NCBI GenBank assembly: GCA_024401215.1
Contig: JAKSLL010000016.1
Coordinates: 1-57,152 of the forward strand
Origin: Bacteroidaceae bacterium
GTDB lineage: Bacteria; Bacteroidota; Bacteroidia; Bacteroidales; Bacteroidaceae
Reading direction: 5' to 3'
DNA length: 57,152 bases
The notes beneath the pieces were generated by a model. It saw only the letters and a program-made list of their open reading frames with translations. It was not told where the DNA came from and searched no databases. This document shows, piece after piece, positions 50,231 to 57,152 of this stretch. Position 1 is the first letter of the stretch; the number at the start of each line of letters is the position of its first letter. The position numbers and the translations under genes are program-made.

Positions 50231-50599
50231 TTACTGCTTGTCGGCGGCAGTCTGCTGTCTCTTGAGTTTCTCGTTGTTGATATGTCTTGTTGCGTCCCTT
50301 TCCGTCTTCTTCCTTATGTTGTTATTCAAGGCGTCGGTGAGGTTCACGCCAGTTTGGTTGGCAAGGCAGATGAGCACCCAAAGGATGTCTGCCATCTCGT
50401 CTGCAGGGTTGTCTGTCTCTCCCTGCTTAAACGATTGCTCGCCGTATTTCCTTGCCATAATTCTTGCCAGTTCTCCGACCTCTTCCATGAGGATGGCTGT
50501 GTTTGTCAACTCGCTGAAATAGCGAACTCCGTATTCGTGAATCCACTTGTCAACCATCTGCTGAGCTTCTGACAGGGTTATTTCGTTGTTGTCAATCAT
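50231..50599 (-). CDS. MazG-like nucleotide pyrophosphohydrolase
   Basis: This 122-residue all-alpha NTP-PPase has the metal motif ILMEEVGELARIM (E-E-x-x-E) and DEMADILWVLICLAN (D-E-x-x-D), and a short basic tail. It is a single-domain MazG relative that may clear non-canonical nucleotides. The promoter lies at 50773-50742. Confidence 0.85.
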   Translation of the reverse strand: MIDNNEITLSEAQQMVDKWIHEYGVRYFSELTNTAILMEEVGELARIMARKYGEQSFKQGETDNPADEMADILWVLICLANQTGVNLTDALNNNIRKKTERDATRHINNEKLKRQQTAADKQ

Positions 50600-50921
50600 G
50601 GGTTTTGTGGTTATTGGTTTCAGTAACAGTTTGTATTTGATGATTTGTTCTCACTTGTTTGTTGTTGCAGCATCGACTTATGCGTTGCGAAGGCGTGGTT
50701 GTTCGGTAATAGATGTTTGCGTTCTATCGCTAACATCGTTGCAAAGTTACGGAATATTTTTGACCCGAACAAACATAAGTACATTTATTTATAAATGTAA
50801 ATAGTTTTTTTGTCCTTTTTCAAGCAATTTGTGTCTTTATAACAATCTTAAGTTGAATGTCAGACAAAACTATTGTTTTTCATTCCTTGCGGTTGTCGAT
50901 TTGAGCGTTATGTTTCCTGCG
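50600..50921. promoter_or_regulatory. Gene-free region with the mazG-like promoter
   Basis: On the minus strand TTTG (50773-50770), a 20-nt spacer and TAACTTTG (50749-50742) match the consensus exactly, giving a leader of about 135 nt. No gene or repeat is seen in the rest. Confidence 0.72.
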
Positions 50922-51707
50922 TTATTTCAGCTTGCTTAATTCTTTGAATAGTCTTAAGAACAGCATTTTCTCTTCCTTGGTTGAATTTGCGCCTACGACA
51001 AATCTTTCTGGATGGAACTGCACGCCATACACTTTTAGCCGCTCGCTTTCCAGTCCTTCTATTATGCCGTCAGTCGATACTGCAGATACGCTGAATCCGG
51101 GTGCTACATCTTTGACTGATTGGTGATGAGTGGAGTTGACGGTCAATGTGTCGTTACCTAAGATGCGGAATAGACGTGACTGCTTGTTGATGCTGATACT
51201 GTGGGCGTGCGACTGTTCTGTGTTCTTGTGAGAGATGGTGGTGTTGCATTCCGTTGGTATGTCTTGTATAAGCGTTCCTCCAAAATATGCATTTATGACC
51301 TGCAGGCCGCGGCAGATACCTACCACAGGCTTTTTCAGACGCATAGCTTCGGCAATAGCACGATACTCGAAGCTGTCGCGTCTGTCGTTTACTGTGCCGA
51401 GCAGAGGCGATGGGGTGGCACCGTAAAGCTGGGGCGCTAAATCTTCGCCACCAGTCAGCATTATCACGTCAGCCTTTTTTAGTGCTTGGCGCAGCAGTAT
51501 GCTGTCGCTTATGTCGGGGATGACAAGCGGTATGTTGCCGCTTAATGCTATTGCATCAACATATCTGCGGGTGGTCGTCACTTCTGCTCCAGGGCACTCT
51601 TCTACTATGCCCACGACGACTCTGCGTTGCGCTGTTGCGTTTGTTGCTCCTGCTATGAGAATCAGCAACAAGAAGTATTTCAGTCTGATAAATGTGTGTA
51701 AATGCAT
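50922..51707 (-). CDS. Secreted peptidase C26 / glutamine amidotransferase-like hydrolase
   Basis: This 261-residue protein matches gamma-glutamyl-gamma-aminobutyrate hydrolases (PuuD-like). The nucleophile Cys is in PVVGICRGLQVINAYFGG, and His and Glu in VQFHPERF; THHQSVKDVAPG is also typical. An N-terminal hydrophobic segment (LKYFLLLILIAGATNATAQ) looks like a signal peptide, so the enzyme may act in the periplasm, unlike the cytoplasmic PuuD. The promoter is at 51781-51750. Confidence 0.82.
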   Translation of the reverse strand: MHLHTFIRLKYFLLLILIAGATNATAQRRVVVGIVEECPGAEVTTTRRYVDAIALSGNIPLVIPDISDSILLRQALKKADVIMLTGGEDLAPQLYGATPSPLLGTVNDRRDSFEYRAIAEAMRLKKPVVGICRGLQVINAYFGGTLIQDIPTECNTTISHKNTEQSHAHSISINKQSRLFRILGNDTLTVNSTHHQSVKDVAPGFSVSAVSTDGIIEGLESERLKVYGVQFHPERFVVGANSTKEEKMLFLRLFKELSKLK

Positions 51708-51749
51708 ATTGATGGCATGATTAATTGTTTTTGCTGACTATTTGTGTTA

Positions 51750-51781
51750 CAAATGTAAGAATAAATGCAAAGTGTTTCAAA
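51750..51781 (-). promoter_or_regulatory. Promoter of the C26 hydrolase gene
   Basis: On the minus strand TTTG (51781-51778), a 20-nt spacer and TACATTTG (51757-51750) match the consensus. Confidence 0.75.
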
Positions 51782-51818
51782 TAAATAATGGTAAAATGAT
51801 TATATTCGAAGAATAATT

Positions 51819-52030
51819 CGACCTGTACTTTAACAAAAACCCAAATCCTCCCCAATTGTCATCTCCAAGTCTAATGGCTTAGCTAAGACCACAGGCAGCA
51901 CTTAAGCTTTAATAGACATTTGTATCAAGATAAAGGTGTGGATTTATGTTTTGTCTACGCTTTAAAATACAGGTCGGAATATTTTATATGTTCATTCTCG
52001 TAGGTGTGTTCTTGAAATCTATACTTTGTC
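51819..52030. repeat. Decayed TAAGTAGGT element fragment with a flanking palindrome
   Basis: Bases about 51976-52030 (ATTTTATATGTTCATTCTCG, then TAGGTGTGTTCTT) match the right arm of subfamily I copies, mutated. A 15-base arm CGACCTGTACTTTAA at 51819-51833 is repeated inverted at 51962-51976 with one mismatch. The whole 51708-52294 gap has no gene. Confidence 0.45.
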
Positions 52031-52125
52031 AATAGTCATGGTGGGGGAGAACGTGATTGATATGGTTCATCATCATTTTTGTGTGGAAAAATGCGAGAAA
52101 AAGTCTGTTTTACAAAAAAGTTATT

Positions 52126-52133
52126 TAACTTTG
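52126..52133 (+). promoter_or_regulatory. -7 box for the 52295 lipoprotein
   Basis: TAACTTTG at 52126-52133 predicts a leader of about 155 nt before the ATG at 52295. Confidence 0.5.
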
Positions 52134-52294
52134 TGGCATTATTCGTTCGCAATGGCAGATTATGTGCTTGTTGTCTGACCCGAAGTCTTTGCTGATGCGA
52201 GATTTATGGAGTGTCAATTAACAAGAGGCAATCTCGCCAAAGATTATGTTGATGCGAGACGGATTGATTTATTAACAGTAGAAAACATTTGATT

Positions 52295-53047
52295 ATGAAA
52301 AAGGTATTTTTTTGTGTTATGGCATCACTCATGATGGCAGCATGTACAAGCAAAGATGGTTCTGCCCTCAGCAGTTTTGTGTCTGAGGTTTCATCTGGTG
52401 GGTCAAGTGATGCAGAGGCTGCGGAGGCAGAAGCTCCTGCTTCTGAGATTGAGGTGTGGTCAACAGGCGGCATCGACCCTAAAGAGTGGCAGGGCGGTCA
52501 GACAGCGTCAGTAAGCATCAGTCGCATACCAAGAAACGTGGCAGAGTTTAAGGAATTGCAGAAAAAACTCGGCACTACTCCTGAAGGATGTGTTATGTTG
52601 CAGCTTGTGGCATTCGAGATGTTTGGCAGAGACAAGAACGTAGGCGAACAATGTGTGAATCTCAACAATACAGACATCAATGTGCCTTCTGTGATGCGCC
52701 GTCTGCCTGATATCCTTACTAGGAAGGATGATACTTATGTTCGCCGTCATCTTGTTGCTACCTACTTCGATGGCGCGTCCCCAGAGAATGGCTTCAATCC
52801 GACTTCGCCTTACACTATCAAAGTTCGCACAAGTCAGGTTCACCAGTATGAACGCTCAAACTCTCTAAAGGGCTATGTGCTTTACCTTGAGGTGTACAGC
52901 ACAGGCTACGACACACCTTGGCGCGGATGTGAAGTGGTGAAGCAGAAAGGTTCAGAATATTACAAGGTGTGCAACTCACCTTCTATGTATGTACAATGCA
53001 AAGAGGTGGATTTTGATGCATCAGAAGATTACAAAGGCCTGAATTGA
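52295..53047 (+). CDS. Uncharacterised lipoprotein
   Basis: The ATG at 52295 (a TTG at 52289 adds two residues) gives 250 residues with lipobox MMAAC (Cys 17). A Ser/Ala/Glu-rich linker of about 35 residues follows, then a folded domain starting near SVSISRIPRNVAEF with YTIKVRTSQVHQYER and LYLEVYSTGYDTPWRGCEV. Similar DUF6935-type proteins are found in Bacteroidetes, but I am not certain of the family. No function can be assigned. Confidence 0.7.
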   Translation: MKKVFFCVMASLMMAACTSKDGSALSSFVSEVSSGGSSDAEAAEAEAPASEIEVWSTGGIDPKEWQGGQTASVSISRIPRNVAEFKELQKKLGTTPEGCVMLQLVAFEMFGRDKNVGEQCVNLNNTDINVPSVMRRLPDILTRKDDTYVRRHLVATYFDGASPENGFNPTSPYTIKVRTSQVHQYERSNSLKGYVLYLEVYSTGYDTPWRGCEVVKQKGSEYYKVCNSPSMYVQCKEVDFDASEDYKGLN

Positions 53048-53119
53048 TGGCAGCTTTGGCTAATTACTCACATAGCGTGTTTTTTATACGTGGGTGCTCA
53101 AAAGAGTCATAGATGTTAA

Positions 53120-53307
53120 TAAGTAGGTGTTCATAATTATTTAAATATTTGATGCGTTCTATTTGAGCGCAGATTTTCGTTTTCATTTGAATGAGCAATG
53201 CGGGCATTGTGACTGAAAATGAAATGGAAAGATGCCTCAAAGAGGACGTATCAAATATCGAAAACGCCTACTTGTGTATTATATAAATAATTTTGAACAT
53301 CTACTTA
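53120..53307. repeat. TAAGTAGGT element, 188-bp subfamily II copy
   Basis: The ends are TAAGTAGGTGTTCATAATTA and TAATTTTGAACATCTACTTA. The centre has CAATG-CGGG-CATTG, the covarying counterpart of the CTATG-CGGG-CATAG hairpin in subfamily I. The 115-bp copy at 30534-30648 is its inverted, shortened relative. Confidence 0.8.
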
Positions 53308-53399
53308 ACACACCTACGGTAGATGATTCGTATGCTGATTAAAGAGGGAAGCACCTAATTGCTGTTGGGTGTTTTCCCTCTTTTTGTGCCAAAACTCGT

Positions 53400-53525
53400 G
53401 TTTGATGTGGCACTTGTAACATGCTCGGTGTAACATTTGCAACACACCGCGTGTTACGCTTGTAACATACGGCGTGTAACAAGCGTAACACACAATGCAC
53501 GCAATCTATGTAACGCCGAGCAGAT
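53400..53525. repeat. GTGTAACA word-palindrome
   Basis: The word GTGTAACA (or GTAACA) and its complement TGTTAC recur about eight times within 125 bp, joined by variable linkers such as CTCG, ACGGC, AAGC and ACCGC. The linkers resemble those at 30-130. No gene was seen. Confidence 0.6.
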
Positions 53526-53554
53526 GTAAAAGAACTTGTCGACTGGGGTGCTAT

Positions 53555-53851
53555 TAAGTAGGTAATCAAAATTATTTATATGTTCAACCTCGTAGGTGTG
53601 TTCTTAATATCTATACTCTCTTTTGCGAAACACCCTTGCGCTTAGCGCCTTCTCGTTCGCTTTCATTCTTTGGCTCCGACAAGTCGAGCGCTGCGCCCCG
53701 AGTCTTCGAAATCGATATTTAATCGATTCCTTGCCTCGTCTTACTACTTCGTCCTCTGTCACTATGCCCGCATAGCTCCTTCAGATGAAGATAGTAATCT
53801 GCATCAAAATAGAGTATATCTATTATAAAACAAATATTGATCACCTACTTA
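53555..53851. repeat. TAAGTAGGT element, 297-bp subfamily I copy
   Basis: The reverse complement matches 33168-33355 on both sides of a 109-bp internal segment (about 53631-53740) that carries its own palindrome ATCGAT-ATTTA-ATCGAT and the word TTCGCTTTC. The TIRs are TAAGTAGGTAATCAAAATTA and ATTGATCACCTACTTA. It may be the fuller form of the element. Confidence 0.78.
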
Positions 53852-54059
53852 TTAATAAAGTACGTTTTTACCACAAAATTTGATATTTGTCAAAAACACT
53901 TCCGATTAGTAACACATATCAGCGTGTTATAACCCTTTTTTGCTATATCGAGTTGACAAAAAATATATTTTGCCTTTTATTTTAGGGCGATTAAGTGCGC
54001 ATTTTATTGACATAAATCAAAAAATGTGCAAAAAGACTGAAAATTGTCAAAATTTCTTA

Positions 54060-54567
54060 TTGGTGTTAAATGAATTTTGTAACTTTGAACTCAAAGGCGA
54101 ACGTTATCAATAATAAGATCGGGAAAATACTATTTATAGTTACGTTTATTAAATTAGGCATAACAAATTTGGCATTGTTTAGTAAATTTTTTGGTATTGT
54201 TGAAGGTAGCGCCCCGTTAGTAGCTGTGAAAAAACACCACGATTCAGGACAAAAAGCGTAACTCAGCGCAGGGATGTGATGAAACGCAAGACATTCTCCC
54301 ATTAGGGGGAATTTGGCCGTTTTAGTCGTGACCTACGGATACTAGAAAGATACAGGAAACATCAAGCCAGACAATCGTACTAATGAATAGGCTAAAAGAT
54401 GAATGATGATGATAGCCGAGAATGAAATATATGAAAAGCTTGTCCATAAGAACGACGGATTGAACTATGAAAACTAAACTACAATTTAGTATGTAGATCT
54501 CAAATGTAAGCCACCAAAAAGAAAATAACTAATAACTAATAACTAATTCAACAACCCCTAATGCAAG
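54060..54567 (+). promoter_or_regulatory. Promoter and long leader before the discoidin-like gene
   Basis: TAACTTTG at 54080-54087 should start RNA near 54094, so the leader before the ATG at 54568 is about 470 nt. It holds a hairpin ATTCTCCC / GGGGGAAT near 54290-54312 and a three-fold TAACTAA repeat at about 54526-54546. A 63-codon frame that begins at 54070 starts upstream of the -7 box, so it is unlikely to be translated. No known riboswitch is recognised. Confidence 0.45.
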
Positions 54568-55767
54568 ATGATCAGATTTAAGTTACATTTCAAGCCGATA
54601 GTCGCATCAATAGCAGTGACGATGGCAGCACTCATGCCTCATGAAGGGTGGGCGCAGAAGCTGTATTCATTTAATTATGTGAATAGTTCAGATGAAACTT
54701 TCGAATCTTATTCTTTGAAAGTGTCAGATGTCAAAGGGAATGCTGGCATTGGAGAAGACGAAAATGCCGAAAACCTATTTGACGGAAAGACAAGCACAAA
54801 ATGGTGCGCAAAATTGGTAGAGAATGAAGGAGCATCAGTCTCTTTCAATGTTGACAAGCGCATTTTGGTGCAGAGATATGTTGTGACAACAGCAAACGAC
54901 GATGTGAAGTACCAAAGAACCTTCAAGCATTGGTATTTGCAGGGCAGCAATGACTCTTCAAACTGGACAACGTTGCATGAAGGTAAGAGTGGGGAATTTG
55001 GTGCTACAGATAATTTTACTGCCCACTCTTTTGATGTACCGGAGCAGAACCGCGGATATTATAGCAGTTATCGCTTGCTTGTGACAGAAGCTGGCAAGGA
55101 AAATATAGCGCAGGTTTCAGAATTATCATTCATCTTCCAATTGCCAGAAGAAAAGGTGATGTTTGGCATGGATAATGAATCAGGCAAATGTGAAATCAAT
55201 CTGAGCAAGATAGGCTCATATTATTATACTTCATTATATACAGATTTTTCTTACACTTGCTCTCAGCCAGTATATGCGGTGACAGGTGTTGACACAGGAG
55301 ACGGCGTGATAACACTAACGAAGATTGAAGGTGTTGTACCTGCTTCTACTGGAGTTGTCATCCGTGGCGAGGAAAGCGATGATGAGACTGCAGATCCAAC
55401 AAAATGTGTGCTTACCTTTACAAAGGAAGAGCCTGCAGTAGTGACATCTTTGCTGAAAGGCTCAAGCAAAGATGTAGAGGAGGCCTCAGAAAGCCAGCTT
55501 GCATTCTCACTAAATAAGAGAGGTTATATTGGTTTCTGGGGATGGACAGGAAAGAAGATTCCTGCATGGAAAGCTTATCTCGAACTCGAATGGAATTCAG
55601 AATCAAAAGGCTACCGTATGGAGTTTGATGAGATGACAGGTATAGAAGATGTGGTGGAGAGCCAGAAAGCTTCTGATGTTATGTACGACCTTTCTGGACG
55701 CAAGGTAAGCAATCCTGCAAATGGCATCTATATTATGAACGGAAAGAAAATTTATGTAAAGAAATAA
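54568..55767 (+). CDS. Discoidin-like surface protein with a T9SS sorting tail
   Basis: This 399-residue protein has a signal peptide (cut near GWAQ), an F5/8 type C-like carbohydrate-binding domain (about 45-190, NLFDGKTSTKWCAKL, KHWYLQGSNDSSNWTTLHE), a beta-rich middle (about 200-340) and a C-terminal tail of about 30 residues, VMYDLSGRKVSNPANGIYI then KIYVKK. That tail is typical of type IX secretion sorting domains. Export through the T9SS and surface display or release are therefore likely. The ligand is unknown. The next gene, 76 bp on, is another large surface protein. Confidence 0.8.
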   Translation: MIRFKLHFKPIVASIAVTMAALMPHEGWAQKLYSFNYVNSSDETFESYSLKVSDVKGNAGIGEDENAENLFDGKTSTKWCAKLVENEGASVSFNVDKRILVQRYVVTTANDDVKYQRTFKHWYLQGSNDSSNWTTLHEGKSGEFGATDNFTAHSFDVPEQNRGYYSSYRLLVTEAGKENIAQVSELSFIFQLPEEKVMFGMDNESGKCEINLSKIGSYYYTSLYTDFSYTCSQPVYAVTGVDTGDGVITLTKIEGVVPASTGVVIRGEESDDETADPTKCVLTFTKEEPAVVTSLLKGSSKDVEEASESQLAFSLNKRGYIGFWGWTGKKIPAWKAYLELEWNSESKGYRMEFDEMTGIEDVVESQKASDVMYDLSGRKVSNPANGIYIMNGKKIYVKK

Positions 55768-55843
55768 GAGAAATTAAGCTGAATTACTTACTCTTTTTTT
55801 GTTAATTATATATTATATCCATTAATCGTAAATCCAACATAAA

Positions 55844-57152
55844 ATGAAACGTTTATCTAATATTATAATATGTGTCCTGTCCATGCTCTTGGTCTCAATG
55901 GCGGCACATGCACAAAAGGTTACAATAAGTTCCACGTCATCCTCTTCTTTGGAGGCTGGCAAGAGTTATGTTCTTAAAAGCAGGCAGTATGGTAACTGCT
56001 GGATCTGTTTTAAGAATGGCGAACTTGTCATTAGTGAAGAAGCACCACAGCAGGATGCGCTCATTCAGGCGTCAACCGTCAGCTCTTATATGCTTAAATT
56101 CAATGCGGATGCAACATTGTCAGCACCATCAGTAAAGCTTACAAATATAAACGATGTAAGCATTGGTGTTGGTGGTGAAGATGGCGACATCCTGCTTTCT
56201 CCTCCAGCGAGAGCAACAGAGGCATTCGTAACTTTCAAAGATGTGGCAGGTCAGTATGCAATGTGCGATGGCACAGGCGTGTATGGCATAAAGACATCAA
56301 ATCCAGACATCAAGGCTCTATGGATAGCATACGAGGTGAAAGAGCACGTGCATTCAATAGTTGTTGATGCTGAAGTTCCTGCCACTTGTGTTACTGTAGG
56401 AAAGACTGCAGGCAGCCATTGCTCTGAATGCAATGAAGTGATAGTGGCTCAGCAAGTGATTCCTGTAACTGTTCACTCATTCACAAACTATTTGTCTGAC
56501 AACAACGCTACATGCACTTCAGACGGCACAGAGACAGCAAAGTGCGACAACTGCGATGCTACCGACACTCGTACAGCAGCAGGCAGCAAACTCTCTCACT
56601 CATTTGCAAACTATGTGTCAGACAGCAACGCTACTTGTAGTTCAGACGGCACAGAGACAGCAAAGTGCGACAACTGCGATGCTACCGACACTCGTACAGC
56701 AGCAGGCAGCAAACTCTCTCACTCATTTGCAAACTATGTGTCAGACAGCAACGCTACTTGTAGTTCAGACGGCACAGAGACAGCAAAGTGCGACAACTGC
56801 GAAGCAACAGATACTCGTACAGCAGCAGGCAGCCAGCTCTCACACTCATTCACAAACTATGTGTCAGACAACAATGCATCTTGTACTTCAGACGGCACAA
56901 TGACTGCTAAGTGCGAAAATTGTGATGCTACTGATGTTAAGGTGATTGCAGGCAGCCAGCTTTCTCACTCATTCACAAACTATTTGTCTGACAACAACGC
57001 TACTTGTACTTCAGACGGTACAGAGACAGCAAAGTGTGACAACTGCGAAGCAACTGATACTCGTACAGCAGCAGGCAGCCAGCTCTCACACTCATTTACA
57101 AACTATGTGTCAGACAACAATGCATCTTGTACTTCAGACGGCACAATGACTG
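55844..57152 (+). CDS. Cys-rich tandem-repeat surface protein (partial)
   Basis: This frame starts at ATG 55844 and stays open to the window end (at least 436 codons). A signal peptide (MKRLSNIIICVLSMLLVSMA, cut near AHAQ) is followed by a domain of about 185 residues of no known family. A degenerate unit (HSIVVDAEVPATCVTVGKTA) then leads to five full and one partial 41-residue units from 56474: H-S-F-x-N-Y, Cys 14, Cys 24, Cys 27 (K-C-x-x-C). One His and three Cys per unit suggest a small metal-binding or disulfide fold. It is probably a T9SS or adhesin-type surface protein; the tail is not in the window. Confidence 0.75.
   Translation, partial: MKRLSNIIICVLSMLLVSMAAHAQKVTISSTSSSSLEAGKSYVLKSRQYGNCWICFKNGELVISEEAPQQDALIQASTVSSYMLKFNADATLSAPSVKLTNINDVSIGVGGEDGDILLSPPARATEAFVTFKDVAGQYAMCDGTGVYGIKTSNPDIKALWIAYEVKEHVHSIVVDAEVPATCVTVGKTAGSHCSECNEVIVAQQVIPVTVHSFTNYLSDNNATCTSDGTETAKCDNCDATDTRTAAGSKLSHSFANYVSDSNATCSSDGTETAKCDNCDATDTRTAAGSKLSHSFANYVSDSNATCSSDGTETAKCDNCEATDTRTAAGSQLSHSFTNYVSDNNASCTSDGTMTAKCENCDATDVKVIAGSQLSHSFTNYLSDNNATCTSDGTETAKCDNCEATDTRTAAGSQLSHSFTNYVSDNNASCTSDGTMT
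56474..57152 (+). repeat. 123-bp coding tandem repeat
   Basis: Units begin at 56474, 56597, 56720, 56843, 56966 and 57089, an exact 123-bp period with no indels. Units 4 and 6, and 1 and 5, are closest, as are the first two thirds of units 2 and 3. The array runs off the window. Confidence 0.95.

Noticed and set aside
54070-54261. 63-codon frame in the leader
   Set aside because: Its ATG lies before the -7 box at 54080, so the main transcript would not contain it.
56556-57149. Gln/Thr-rich frames in the 123-bp repeats (MLPTLVQQQ...)
   Set aside because: They are shadows in another frame of the open 55844 gene, which has a signal peptide and conserved Cys.
56474-57152. Regular repeats that could be a CRISPR array
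   Set aside because: The 123-bp units are contiguous with no unique spacers and are coding in one open frame.

Overview
The window comes from a Bacteroidales bacterium, most likely a gut or rumen Prevotella or close relative. Promoters carry the Bacteroidetes -7 box TAnnTTTG (TAACTTTG, TACTTTTG, TATCTTTG), several with a TTTG about 19-22 nt upstream. The window encodes parts of the type IX secretion system (PorQ, PorE and a cargo-like protein with a sorting tail), a DUF4270 lipoprotein, and large secreted enzymes for plant hemicellulose. No tRNA, rRNA, CRISPR array, transposase or phage gene was found.

Layout. 1-729: gene-free DNA made of palindromes. 730-6821: a tight operon of a DUF1573 protein, meaB, porQ, cmk, ispH, an FdtA-like isomerase and an acyltransferase-like gene. 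6977-9816: pfkA, then queD-queE-folE behind a putative preQ1-I riboswitch. 9984-16528: hisH-hisA-hisF-hisIE, an FtsE-like ATPase, lysC and lysA. 16779-18585: grpE-dnaJ. 18763-26556, minus strand: a secreted esterase, then lptB-rsfS-ftsH-cdsA-DUF349 (in transcription order). 26698-30536: mlaE-mlaF and topB. 30776-41785: porE, an rRNA methyltransferase divergent from a TamA/BamA-like lipoprotein, aspS, a YycJ-like hydrolase, a GlgA N-domain protein and a DUF4270 lipoprotein. 42278-51707, minus strand: a CE6-CE1 esterase, a MORN protein, a CE1 esterase, a DUF1573-GH3 enzyme, a MazG-like enzyme and a secreted C26 peptidase-like protein. 52295-57152: a lipoprotein, a discoidin-like protein with a T9SS tail, and a Cys-rich tandem-repeat surface protein that runs off the window end.

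The CE6-CE1, CE1 and GH3 enzymes look like a small set for esterified xylan side chains and xylo-oligosaccharides. FolE, QueD and QueE catalyse successive steps from GTP toward 7-deazaguanine, and the leader RNA appears to sense the pathway product.

The most unusual content is between genes. (1) A family of short palindromic elements with ends TAAGTAGGT...ACCTACTTA occurs in at least five copies of two subfamilies (61, 115, 188, 188 and 297 bp), plus two decayed fragments. (2) A second class consists of palindromes in which one short word is repeated in both orientations; each locus has its own word (AGTTAAAG, GGTTGAAT, GTGTAACA, GTGATGAGT, GTGAATGA). Two AGTTAAAG copies lie inverted about 5 kb apart around lysA-grpE-dnaJ-esterase.
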